Origin: Tectiglobus sp965224045
GTDB taxonomy: Bacteria > Pseudomonadota > Alphaproteobacteria > Rhizobiales > Hyphomicrobiaceae
Assembly (NCBI GenBank): GCA_965224045.1
Contig: CBDCYD010000005.1
Coordinates: forward strand, 434,001-498,000
Length of the DNA stretch: 64,000 bases
Direction: 5' to 3'
Notes under the pieces: model-generated
What the model saw: the letters and a program-made list of their open reading frames with translations, nothing else
What the model was told of the DNA's origin: nothing
Databases searched by the model: none
Part shown: piece by piece, positions 51,544-61,459 of the stretch
How positions within the stretch are numbered: position 1 is the stretch's first letter
Layout of the letters: each line of letters opens with the position of its first letter
Translations under genes and position numbers: made by a program

Positions 51544-54153
51544 TTAGATCGCCTTAGCGATCAGATCGAGATTGGCTCTGGCGGTGACGGACTTGTTCTG
51601 CGCCGCGCGCGTATACCACTGCTTGGCCTTGGGCAGAGATTTGCCAACCCCGTGCCCGGTTGCAAACATGTTTGCAACGCGTTCTTGTGCAAGCGCATTG
51701 CCACCCTGCGCGGCACGCAAGTAGTAGAACCAGGCCTGCCGCAGGTTAGCTTTCGTACCCTTCCCAAGTTCGTAGGCCACGCCCAACATCAGATAGAGTT
51801 CTGCATACTTGAAGTTGAGCAATTCGTTGATGTACCGGAACCGCGTCTCGTCATCCATCAACCCCGGCTGCACCATGCCGCGCCGCAATAGAAGTGATTG
51901 CGCGTGCGCGTTCTTGGCTTTCGCAAGCCGACGATATATTTTCAGCGCAGTCTCTTCGTCGCCCTCCTTGTCGAGCAAGCGGGCAAGTTGGATTTCTGCG
52001 GAAATATTACCGGCATTTGCCAAGTCCTCGAGAATTCTCTGTGCCTCTTTTCGGCTCGCACCATCCGGGCTGCCTGCCATCTCGACGGCCATCGAAATCT
52101 GCGCAATCTGACTGCGCTTTGCAGCTTGCTGGAGGATCGAACGAAATTGCTGCCGGGCATCGGCGATCGGCAGTTCATCGAGAATGCAGTAGCGCATTCG
52201 ATCGACGATCTTCGGCGGGATGCGTGATCCATCATCGTTAGCTGCACCAACAACTTCTTTCGCCAAACGGCGCGCCCCATCGATATCCTTCATGATGCCG
52301 CGTGCATCGCGCTTCAAAAGCGCGAGGATCGCCTTCGCCTTGTAGTCGTCGCGGCTGGACGCTCGAATGAGGCGTGAGACGTAATGAGAGTAGCTTCGTG
52401 CATGCTGGTTCGGCATCGTAATGAAGCGTTGCCAATCGCCATCTCCTGGAGGTTCCTCGGCAACTGGCGCCTGATAGGGCGCCAGCGGACGGCCAAGGAG
52501 ATAATTGACGGTATTGGCGAAGATCTGCGTCACGTCAGGCACATCGGCATCGACCGACGCGAACCACCCGATACTGCCGAAATGAATGAGCCGCGCACCG
52601 TTCTTGCGGGTTAGCTCGGCAATCATCGCACGCTTTTTGATCTCGGCCTTCTTGTGCTTGATTGCATAGCCCCAGGCAAGGTTCCGCAGTTTGCCGTCAA
52701 CCTTGCCAAGCAACGCCATGTCGAGCGAGCCATCACTTTTCAAAGGCGCTGCATCGACCTCGATACTGATCAACGGAATTTCGCCGCCAATCAGATCGTC
52801 CTTGCCCAATCCGGTGTGACGAAAAATCGGATGCTTTGGCGCCACCACACGCATTTTATGGCTCTGCAGATACGAGATGCGACCGCCGGACGACTTTCGC
52901 AATTGTTCTTCGCTAAGGATCCGGTGCAACGGATAGCCACCGAAGTCGTAGGTCAGGCCCAGAAGCTGCTGGATAGGCCGCTTGATCCACGGGCGGCTCC
53001 ACCGCCCCGTCTGCCGATAGACTTCGTGTGTCGGTTCGCGTCCCTTCTTCGACACCCATAGCTGACCATCTTTCAACACGATCTTGAAGAACGACACGTT
53101 GCCGGAGAATATGGCGACCTGCCCGCCGGCCTCGAGGAATTCCTCCACGAACCTCCGAATGTCATCCGTCCAGTATTCATCGTGGCCAGGAATGATGAGC
53201 AGGCGCAGGCGGCGCGCATAAGCGTGCTTGCGATGCAGATCCATGCTGCTCAGGTGGATCGGCGCAAGGCCCATCTCTTCGAGTTTTCGTGCAAATGCGA
53301 CGGTTGAACGGCCGTTATGTGCGCCCGCCAGACGCGTGTTGAGGGGGCGACGCAGGCTGATGCGGTAGTTTCGCGACGGCTCACGCGTATAAAATGACAG
53401 ATTGGCGACCCGGTTGTAGGCCTGCCACGTGAACGTCGGAGACAGCAATCCGACAGCATTTTCCGGGACATCTTCCGGCTCGGGACGCAACAGGAAATAG
53501 GCTTGCCGCGAAATATAACCCGACTTGCCAAACAGCCGGGCAAAGTAGACCCCATATTTCAGGTCACCCGGAGCGAACCGTCCGACGACGGGAAACTTGC
53601 AGCCCTCTGCGCCCTGCGAACTGACACAACTGCCGGCCCGAACCACGGTATCGGCGAACGAAATCTTTTTCGCGGTTTTGCCGGAAACGGCATCGAATAT
53701 CTCAACGCCGAGCACTCTTTGATCCGCTTTCGAGGAAACCGCGTAAATGCGCACTTCGTCGGATCTCGAGAATGCGATCTTTTGAAAGTAAAGCGACACC
53801 GCGTTGTCGATTTGCCTGCGCTCGAGGCCTTCGATCCATTCGGGATTGCAAATGAAGTGCGCCAGCTTGCGTGTCGGCCGGGCGGGAACGATCGGAACGA
53901 AGTCCTCATCCGCTGAAATGGTCTTGAGGATATGGTTGCCGTCGACCTTGAGATTGAGTTGCGACTTGATGGCCTGATCACCGTGCCGGCCAACCGCGAG
54001 GACATTCGAGGGCTTGGCTACGGCCTTGCGAGCTTCGGTCACGCCGCTCGGACCGTGCACTTCACCAAGCACCATGCCGGATATCGCCGCGATCAACGGC
54101 GACAGCAGAGCCACCGAAACCAGTGCGCGTCTAAGGATACTTGCTGATTGCAT
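51544..54153 (-). CDS. DMFase-large-subunit-like domain fused to Sel1 repeats, membrane-anchored
   Basis: An 869-aa protein of unusual design. One N-terminal transmembrane/signal segment (about 9–29) is followed by about 160 residues without clear homology. A region at about 190–560 resembles the large subunit of N,N-dimethylformamidase: RLLIIPGHDEYWTDDIRRF and QVAIFSGNVSFFKI correspond to the SHPEYW and GGN-FW blocks of that family. The C-terminal part (about 690–869) is made of Sel1/TPR-like repeats (AQRILEDLANAGNISAEIQLA, quoted in part as AQRILEDLANAG; ALKIYRRLAKAKNAHAQSLL). DMFase itself is cytosolic and lacks such repeats. Function unknown; an envelope-attached amidase-like or polysaccharide-linked role is a guess. 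Confidence 0.72.
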   Translation of the reverse strand: MQSASILRRALVSVALLSPLIAAISGMVLGEVHGPSGVTEARKAVAKPSNVLAVGRHGDQAIKSQLNLKVDGNHILKTISADEDFVPIVPARPTRKLAHFICNPEWIEGLERRQIDNAVSLYFQKIAFSRSDEVRIYAVSSKADQRVLGVEIFDAVSGKTAKKISFADTVVRAGSCVSSQGAEGCKFPVVGRFAPGDLKYGVYFARLFGKSGYISRQAYFLLRPEPEDVPENAVGLLSPTFTWQAYNRVANLSFYTREPSRNYRISLRRPLNTRLAGAHNGRSTVAFARKLEEMGLAPIHLSSMDLHRKHAYARRLRLLIIPGHDEYWTDDIRRFVEEFLEAGGQVAIFSGNVSFFKIVLKDGQLWVSKKGREPTHEVYRQTGRWSRPWIKRPIQQLLGLTYDFGGYPLHRILSEEQLRKSSGGRISYLQSHKMRVVAPKHPIFRHTGLGKDDLIGGEIPLISIEVDAAPLKSDGSLDMALLGKVDGKLRNLAWGYAIKHKKAEIKKRAMIAELTRKNGARLIHFGSIGWFASVDADVPDVTQIFANTVNYLLGRPLAPYQAPVAEEPPGDGDWQRFITMPNQHARSYSHYVSRLIRASSRDDYKAKAILALLKRDARGIMKDIDGARRLAKEVVGAANDDGSRIPPKIVDRMRYCILDELPIADARQQFRSILQQAAKRSQIAQISMAVEMAGSPDGASRKEAQRILEDLANAGNISAEIQLARLLDKEGDEETALKIYRRLAKAKNAHAQSLLLRRGMVQPGLMDDETRFRYINELLNFKYAELYLMLGVAYELGKGTKANLRQAWFYYLRAAQGGNALAQERVANMFATGHGVGKSLPKAKQWYTRAAQNKSVTARANLDLIAKAI

Positions 54154-54477
54154 TCTGGCGTGAACTCAACCGATTGACGCACACTGATCGCCACCGCGCT
54201 CGTTCTCTACCATGCTGCAAGTTCGACGGTTAAGCGGCGAAATAACGCATGATTATAAGGACTTGTCGGCCGAAGCCAATGTCCTGAACAAGGCTTCCCG
54301 ATCGAGCGGCAGCGTGCTCGCCCGGATCCATACCGTCACCTGCTACGGCGCGCGTCAATACTTTTGCCGCAAGAAAGTTACGGTGCAACCGGCCGTTGGA
54401 TTTCCTCGGCAAGCGCTATCCGCTGCCAGACGCGCGCGTATCCAAGCCCGTTTTGCCGGGCACTGTGTCGTCGTTCC
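54154..54477. other. intergenic region DMFase-like / VOC gene
   Basis: A 324-bp region with no supported coding sequence. It should contain the promoter of the DMFase-like gene on the minus strand. I see no repeat or strong hairpin. Confidence 0.4.
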
Positions 54478-54879
54478 TTAATGCATCATGCGCGGATCAT
54501 CGTAGTGCTTGAACTCAAGGATGTTGTTGGCCGGATCGATCAGAGCGAAAAAGACGTGAGCCTCGACTTCACCCTCGAAGCGCCGCTTCCATTCCCGAAA
54601 AAACTCCAAACGGCGCTTTTTCGCCAACATGAACAAGCGATCGAAGTCCTCTCGTTCACGGAACGTCACCCCGAAATGGCGCGGATAGAACTCCGGCTTC
54701 GGCACCACCGAATCGGGATCGAGATGGCATACGATCTGATCGCCGAAAAACTCGAGCGTAACCCTGTCGTCTCGCCGCCGCGCGAGCTTGCAACCGAGAC
54801 CGTAGACATAAAACTCAACGGTCTCGTCGAGGTCCTTGCATGGAATAGCCAGATGGAACACGTCGGTGGAATTGCGCAT
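54478..54879 (-). CDS. VOC-family (glyoxalase-like) protein
   Basis: A 133-aa vicinal-oxygen-chelate fold protein: the start FHLAIPCKDLDETVEFY is the first beta-alpha-beta-beta-beta module with the conserved His, and FFALIDPANNILEFKHY is the second-module end with its Glu. Both metal-ligand positions (His9 and a Glu near 125) are retained. Members are small dioxygenases, lyases or resistance proteins; nothing shows which. The ribosome site GAGGATAAAGG is strong. It lies just downstream of the broken CoA-transferase on the same strand and might once have been cotranscribed with it. Confidence 0.87.
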   Translation of the reverse strand: MRNSTDVFHLAIPCKDLDETVEFYVYGLGCKLARRRDDRVTLEFFGDQIVCHLDPDSVVPKPEFYPRHFGVTFREREDFDRLFMLAKKRRLEFFREWKRRFEGEVEAHVFFALIDPANNILEFKHYDDPRMMH

Positions 54880-55080
54880 GAGCCTTTATCCTCGCAACTG
54901 GATCTAGCCGGTGATGACCGGGCATTTGATCAAAAAACTGCGGGCGACCTTTGGGGCTGCCCTTCAGATCCGCCCCTTCCGATCGCGTACACGACCTTTC
55001 GGTTGCACACCGAAGTGCAGCCGAGAACTGCGGTTAAATCAGAATTGTCCCCGGTATGCCACCGGCCCGCAATGGCGCGC

Positions 55081-55589
55081 TTAAGAGCCCGGCGGGCGGT
55101 CACCAAACCCGTTCATCGCGGCAAACCCGGGCATGGCTTCGACCAGGCTCCCGACGCCGGATTTGTGCGCAACAATGCCGGTCTGCCCCAAGCCGGACAC
55201 CCGAACCATGATGAGCTTGGGAATTCGTTTGAGCAGCAGATCCGGGCCGATACCCCGCTTTTCGATCGTCTGCGGCTTGAAATTTTCGACCAGAACATGG
55301 GCCTGTTCGACGAGATCGCACAGCAGGGCACGCCCCTCGCTCTTGCGAAGGTCGAGCGTGATACTTTTTTGTTGCGGCAGTAAGCCTTCCAGTGGGCGCT
55401 GTGACCCAAGGACTTTGAGTTTCGCATGTCGTCGCCGATTCCGGGCCGTTCCACCTTGATCACCTCTGCGCCGTGATCGGCAAACACGTGGGTTACGATG
55501 TTTCCGGATACCAGGCGGGACAGATCGAGAACCCGAATGCCGGTCGACGTCGAAGGATCATCCGGTTGATAGTCCATATCGACGGTCAT
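55081..55589 (-). pseudogene. N-terminal remnant of a class III (CaiB/BaiF) CoA-transferase
   Basis: Two reading frames together encode the N-terminal part of a family III CoA-transferase. From the ATG at 55589 the first frame reads IRVLDLSRLVSGNIVTHVFADHG (in part) and IKVERPG, the family start, up to CRNKK. There the A-run at 55371–55376 appears one base short (A6 instead of A7); the family continuation ITLDLRKSEGRALL is found in the next frame, running to RVSGLGQTG and SLVEAMPGFAAMNG, and stops at 55081–55083. Only about 170 of the usual 390–400 residues remain, so it is truncated as well as frameshifted. The start region keeps good conservation, indicating recent decay or a single-base sequence error followed by a real truncation. 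Confidence 0.82.
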
Positions 55590-55914
55590 TGCCGCGCGCC
55601 CCGTCCAGTTAATGGGGAAATGCCCCCTGCTTGCACATAAATGCGCAACATCGCAAACACTGCCGAATCCCGCACGAACACTGCCGTTCCGGGCATTCAT
55701 CAGCTCACTGCTGCACGAACCCGCGGCACGCCACGCCTATTCATCCAATGCCGCCAGGCAACCAGGCGTGCAGCCGCTACGGCGGCATGTGGTGCAATTC
55801 TCGCGCGGACTGCTCGCAAGCGTCCAGACAACGGAGTTGATATATCTACCAGAAAAGAGGAACCTAGGGCTCTCGCGTCCCCACGCGCAGCAAACAGTAT
55901 AGGAGAACTGCCAG
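55590..55914. other. intergenic region upstream of the ABC importer operon
   Basis: A 325-bp region between the CoA-transferase remnant and the ABC-binding-protein gene. It must carry the operon promoter; a TATATC at 55841–55846 could be a -10 but I find no matching -35. The last bases hold the AGGAGAACTGCC ribosome site of the binding protein. No gene supported. Confidence 0.4.
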
Positions 55915-57453
55915 ATGAGACGTCTTGGGCTAACCGCCCTTGCAGTGTCGCTCGGCGCACTCGCGTTCACGACCACCGCAAGCCAGGCCGGCAAATCGGA
56001 CGACACCCTGAACTGGGCGACAGACAGAGAAATTGCCGTCGTAGATCCCTATTACAACAACACGCGTGAACTCGTCGTTCAGGGTCACATGGGGTGGGAT
56101 GGTCTGATCTTTCGCGATGCCGAAACCGGCGAGTTCAAACCGCTGCTCGCCACCAAATGGGAATGGAAAGACAACGTCACGCTGGAATTGGAACTGCGCA
56201 AGGGCGTTAAATTCCATGATGGCTCGGACTTCGATGCAGACGACGTAGTCTACACCATCAACTTTACCTCAAACAAAGACAACGGTGTCCTGACGTATCG
56301 CAGCGTCAACTGGATGAAAAAGGCGACCAAGGTCGACTCGCACAAGGTCCGGATCGATCTGCACAAGCCGTTTCCTGCAGCCCTCGCCTATCTTGCCAAC
56401 GCCGTCTTCATGATGCCGGCCGGCCATTACGACAATGCGCCGACCAAGGCCGATGGCAAGAAGGACTTCGCCGCCGTCAAACCGGTCGGAACCGGGCCTT
56501 ACAAGATGGCCGAGGTCAAGGCCGGCGAGTACGTGCTTTGGGAAAAGAACACGAACTACATGAAGGACGGCCCGAAAGGCCAGCCTCAGATCGGCAAGAT
56601 CAAGTTTCGCACGATCAAGGAATCCAACACCCAGCTGGCCGAGATCCTGACCGGCGGACTTGACTGGATTTGGGATGTGCCGAAGGAGCAGGCCGAGCGA
56701 CTGCAGGCACAGGGCAAAGTGACGGTTGAAAACGCCAAAACGTTCCGCGTGTCCTACTTGGCCTTCGACGTCGACGGCGATTCCGGCCAGAAGTTCTTTA
56801 CCGACAAGCGCATCCGCATGGCCGTGGCCCACGCCATCAACCGTGAAGCGATCACCAAAAACCTCGTCGGCCCCGCTTCGGTCGTCATCCACTCCGCCTG
56901 CCATCCCGATCAATTCGGCTGCACGCAGGATGTCAAGAAGTGGGATTACGACCCTGAAAAGGCCAAGGCGCTGCTCAAGGAAGCCGGTTATCCGGACGGC
57001 TTTGAAACTGACATCTACGCATATCGCCAGCGCGAATTCACGGAAGCCGTCATCGGCGATCTGGCGAAAGTCGGCATCAAGGCGAAGCTGACCTACATCC
57101 AGTATCGCAAACTGCGTGACCTGGTTTGGAAGGGCCAGACACCGATCAACCACATGACGTGGGGTTCCTACTCGATCCCGGATGTTTCGGCCATCACCAG
57201 CCACTTCTTCACGGGCGGCCGTGACGATCCGGCGAAAGATCCAAAGACGAAGGAATTGCTGGCGATCGGCGATACTTCGACCGATCCGGCAAAGCGCAAA
57301 GAAGCCTACGCAAAGGCATTGAACATCATTTCCAGCGAACTCTACTGGCTGCCGATGTTCACCTATGCCAAGTACTACGTCTTCTCGAAAGATCTCGACT
57401 TCAAGACAACCTCTGACGAGATCCCGCGCTTCTACACGGCAAAGTGGAAGTAA
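55915..57453 (+). CDS. ABC transporter substrate-binding protein (SBP_bac_5)
   Basis: A 512-aa extracytoplasmic binding protein of the oligopeptide/dipeptide/nickel class. A signal peptide (residues 1 to about 24, ending TTTASQAGKSD) precedes the SBP5 fold with LELRKGVKFHDGSDFDADDVVYTINF (only LRKGVKFHDGSDFDADDVVY quoted) and the AHAINREAITKNLVG hinge. Strong ribosome site (AGGAGAACTGCC). It is the first gene of the importer operon, separated from the first permease by a GC-rich hairpin. The M20 peptidase downstream indicates peptide or N-acyl-peptide import. Confidence 0.93.
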   Translation: MRRLGLTALAVSLGALAFTTTASQAGKSDDTLNWATDREIAVVDPYYNNTRELVVQGHMGWDGLIFRDAETGEFKPLLATKWEWKDNVTLELELRKGVKFHDGSDFDADDVVYTINFTSNKDNGVLTYRSVNWMKKATKVDSHKVRIDLHKPFPAALAYLANAVFMMPAGHYDNAPTKADGKKDFAAVKPVGTGPYKMAEVKAGEYVLWEKNTNYMKDGPKGQPQIGKIKFRTIKESNTQLAEILTGGLDWIWDVPKEQAERLQAQGKVTVENAKTFRVSYLAFDVDGDSGQKFFTDKRIRMAVAHAINREAITKNLVGPASVVIHSACHPDQFGCTQDVKKWDYDPEKAKALLKEAGYPDGFETDIYAYRQREFTEAVIGDLAKVGIKAKLTYIQYRKLRDLVWKGQTPINHMTWGSYSIPDVSAITSHFFTGGRDDPAKDPKTKELLAIGDTSTDPAKRKEAYAKALNIISSELYWLPMFTYAKYYVFSKDLDFKTTSDEIPRFYTAKWK

Positions 57454-57467
57454 TCACCCACGCCTTC

Positions 57468-57494
57468 GCCCCGGCGCCGCTCGCGCGCCGGGGC
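57468..57494 (+). repeat. strong hairpin after the binding-protein gene
   Basis: A perfect 10-bp stem GCCCCGGCGC (57468–57477) / GCGCCGGGGC (57485–57494) with a 7-nt loop, in the 78-bp gap before the first permease. No T-run follows, so it is likely a 3'-end mRNA stabiliser or processing site giving excess binding protein, parallel to the hairpin at 23253–23276. Confidence 0.75.
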
Positions 57495-57531
57495 ACCACG
57501 CGCGTTCGGCGCTCTTAGCCTCGAGGCCACG

Positions 57532-58449
57532 ATGCTGCCCTATATCATTAAACGGCTTGGTGTGGCGGTGCTGGTCGCCTTCACCGTCTCATTGGTCACG
57601 TTCTCGATGATCTACCTGTCGGGCGATCCGGCAATGGCCCTGGCCGGCGAGACGGCAACCGAGGCCGAGATCAACAACATTCGCCGCGTTTACGGCTACG
57701 ACCAGCCGATCGCGGTGCAATACGTCAATTGGCTGTGGAATGCCCTGCAGGGCGATTTCGGACAGTCCCACTATCTCAAGAAGCCGGTTGCGGAAGTTAT
57801 CTTCGAGCGCCTGCCGACCACGATGTTGCTTGGCATTTGCGCGCTGACCTTTGCACTGGCACTGTCGATACCTCTCGGTGTCTTGGCCGCGATCCGGCCC
57901 AACAGCTTGATCGACCGCATCGCGTTGACGATCGCCGTTGTCGGCCAGGCCATGCCGAGCTTCTGGTTCGCGCTGACCATGATCCTGTGGTTCGGAATCT
58001 ACTGGAGTTTGTTACCGATCACCGGCACCGACAGCTGGGCCAATTTCCTAATGCCGTCGATAGCGCTTGGCTACTACATCACGCCGGGCGTCATGCGTCT
58101 GACCCGCGCCGGCATGCTCGAAGTGCTGCAATCCGACTTTATCCGCACCGCGCGCGCCAAGGGTCTGAGACCGATGTCCGTCCTGTTCAAGCATGCCTTG
58201 CGCAACGCGATCATTCCGGTGGTCTCGCTTGCCGCCGTGCAGTTCGGCTTCATGCTTGGTGGCTCGATCGTCATCGAAACGATCTTCGCCATCAATGGTC
58301 TCGGCTTCCTCGCATGGGAGTCGATCCAGCGCGCCGACTTGCCGATGATGCAGGCCATCGTTCTGGTGCTCAGCATTTTCTACATCGTCCTCACCTTCCT
58401 TGCCGATATGCTCAACGCGTGGCTCGATCCGCGCATCAGGGTGGCCTGA
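57532..58449 (+). CDS. ABC importer permease (DppB/OppB type)
   Basis: A 305-aa inner-membrane permease. The N-terminal VAVLVAFTVSLVTFSMIYLSGDP is the OppB-type first helix (only part quoted). The C-terminal region contains the EAA coupling loop (about 190–215, MLEVLQSDFIRTARAKGL) that contacts the ATPases. Six transmembrane helices are evident. It forms the heterodimeric pore with the next permease. Cotranscribed; the next gene begins 1 bp after its stop. Confidence 0.93.
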   Translation: MLPYIIKRLGVAVLVAFTVSLVTFSMIYLSGDPAMALAGETATEAEINNIRRVYGYDQPIAVQYVNWLWNALQGDFGQSHYLKKPVAEVIFERLPTTMLLGICALTFALALSIPLGVLAAIRPNSLIDRIALTIAVVGQAMPSFWFALTMILWFGIYWSLLPITGTDSWANFLMPSIALGYYITPGVMRLTRAGMLEVLQSDFIRTARAKGLRPMSVLFKHALRNAIIPVVSLAAVQFGFMLGGSIVIETIFAINGLGFLAWESIQRADLPMMQAIVLVLSIFYIVLTFLADMLNAWLDPRIRVA

Positions 58450-58450
58450 C

Positions 58451-59374
58451 ATGGCAGTCATCGACGCAAAAGACACCGAAATCCAAGCTCCGACCGCTGC
58501 TGCTTCCGAGCCGACGCCCGGCGCGATCCTGCGCCGTCGCATGTTCACCCATGTCGGCTTCATGATCGGCGCCGCGATTGTTGGATTGATCTTGCTTGTC
58601 GCGCTTTTGGCACCCTACATCTCACCCCACGACCCGTATGATCAGGTGCTCGCGCGCAAACTGATCCCACCGGTCTGGATGGACAGCGCCAAGGCCACCT
58701 GGGATCACCCGCTCGGTACTGACCAGCTTGGCCGTGACTATCTCTCGCGCCTGCTCTGGGGCGCACGCATATCGCTGTTGATCGGCTTTGCGGCCATGCT
58801 CATTTCCGGTGTCATCGGCACCGTGCTTGGCGTCACCGCTGGTTACTTCGGCGGCCGCGTCGACATGGTCATCAATTTCATCATAACTACGCGCCTGTCG
58901 ATGCCGGTCGTGCTTGTCGCACTCGCCGTCGTCAGCCTCATCGGATCCTCGCTGACGGTCGTCATCTGGGTCCTGGGGTTGCTGATCTGGGACCGTTTCG
59001 CCGTCGTCATGCGCAGCGCCACCCAACAGGTTCGCGCGCTTGACTTCGTCACTGCGGCCGAGGCGCTCGGGTGCTCGACCTGGCGCATCCTTGCCAGCGA
59101 GATCATGCCGAACATTGCCAATCACCTCATCGTGGTTGCGACGCTGGAGATGGCGCACGCAATTCTGCTGGAGGCAGCCCTGTCGTTCCTTGGTCTAGGT
59201 GTCCAACCACCCGAGCCGAGCTGGGGCCTGATGATATCCGAAGCCAAAGGCCTGATGTTCTTCGACGGCTGGCTGATTGCCATTCCGGGCACCGCCTTGT
59301 TCCTTCTGGTGCTCGCAATCAACCTCTTGGGGGACGGTGTTCGCGACATCACCGCGCCTGAAAACCGTAACTAA
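58451..59374 (+). CDS. ABC importer permease (DppC/OppC type)
   Basis: A 307-aa inner-membrane permease of the DppC/OppC type. A cytosolic N-terminus of about 40 residues (acidic and Ala-rich) leads to six helices. The OppC block LGTDQLGRDYLSRLLWGARIS (in part LGTDQLGRDYLSRLLWGARI) lies at about 95–115, and the EAA loop ALDFVTAAEALGCSTWRIL is near residue 205. The start at 58451 is 1 bp after the DppB-like stop; the upstream in-frame option at 58400 would overlap that gene. Forms the pore with the preceding permease. Confidence 0.93.
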   Translation: MAVIDAKDTEIQAPTAAASEPTPGAILRRRMFTHVGFMIGAAIVGLILLVALLAPYISPHDPYDQVLARKLIPPVWMDSAKATWDHPLGTDQLGRDYLSRLLWGARISLLIGFAAMLISGVIGTVLGVTAGYFGGRVDMVINFIITTRLSMPVVLVALAVVSLIGSSLTVVIWVLGLLIWDRFAVVMRSATQQVRALDFVTAAEALGCSTWRILASEIMPNIANHLIVVATLEMAHAILLEAALSFLGLGVQPPEPSWGLMISEAKGLMFFDGWLIAIPGTALFLLVLAINLLGDGVRDITAPENRN

Positions 59375-59405
59375 TCGAACAGACCAATCGCGCACAAGGC
59401 TCAGA

Positions 59406-60415
59406 ATGTCGGACCACATCCTCGAAGTTGAAAACCTCAGCGTCGACATCCCGCTGGCAACCGGCATCCTGCACCCGGTGCAATCTGTCAATTTTCACGT
59501 CGACCGGGGCGAAACACTTGCCATCGTCGGGGAGTCCGGGTGCGGCAAGTCCCTGACGTCACTTGCAATCATGAACCTTCTGCCCTCGAAAGCCCGGCGC
59601 ACCGCCGACAAGCTTGTGCTCGACGGGCGCGATCTGACGGCACAGTCCGAACGCCAGATGAGCGACATTCGCGGCAATCGGATGAGCATGATTTTTCAGG
59701 AGCCGATGACATCGCTCAACCCGGCCTACACGATAGGCGATCAATTGACGGAAGCATTGCTGCGCCACAAGCAGGTCTCACGTGACAAGGCGGTCGATCG
59801 TGCGGTGTTCCTGCTCGAGCGCGTCGGCATTACCGCGGCCCGCGGCCGCCTGCGCCAGTTTCCACACCAGCTTTCCGGTGGCCTGCGTCAGCGCGTGATG
59901 ATCGCCATGGCCCTGATGTGCGGACCGGACCTGATCATCGCCGACGAACCGACAACGGCGCTCGACGTCACCATTCAGGCGCAGATCCTGCACCTGCTGG
60001 CCGAGTTGCAGCAGGAATTCAACACCGGTTTGATCCTGATTACGCACGATCTTGGCGTTGTCGCCCGCGTCGCCGACCGCATTGCCGTGATGTATGCCGG
60101 CCAGATCGTCGAGACCGGCACTGCCGCACAGATCTTCGGTGCACCCGCCCATCCCTACACGCAAGGCTTGCTTGAGTGCATTCCGATCCCTGGCAAAACC
60201 GTGCGCGGCCAGCATCTGGGCTCGATCCCAGGCATCGTCCCGTCCCTCATCGGTAAAATGCAGGGCTGCCATTTCGCGGGCCGATGTCGCTACGCCACCG
60301 ACGAGTGCCGCCAAAGCGACTTCGACATGCGCCCGGCGCTTGCGGATGGACACGCCTACCGGTGCCGCCTGACACCGGAAGCGAGCGCCGGCAATCTCTC
60401 AACCGAGGCAGCACA

Positions 60416-60419
<4 letters not shown>
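59406..60419 (+). CDS. ABC importer ATPase (DppD/OppD type)
   Basis: A 337-aa ATP-binding subunit. Walker A GESGCGKS (42–49), signature LSGGLRQRV, and Walker B LIIADEPTTALDV are all present. The C-terminal oligopeptide-type extension contains GCHFAGRCRYATDEC, whose cysteines may hold an Fe–S cluster, as found in DppD-type ATPases. Starts 31 bp after the permease and its stop overlaps the next ATG as ATGA. Confidence 0.94.
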
Positions 60420-61393
<974 letters not shown>

Positions 61394-61459
61394 GACAGCC
61401 ATCGGCGTTCGTCGGAGACGATTGGGGTTCGTTGAAGAAATCTCATGGAGTGTTGAAGT

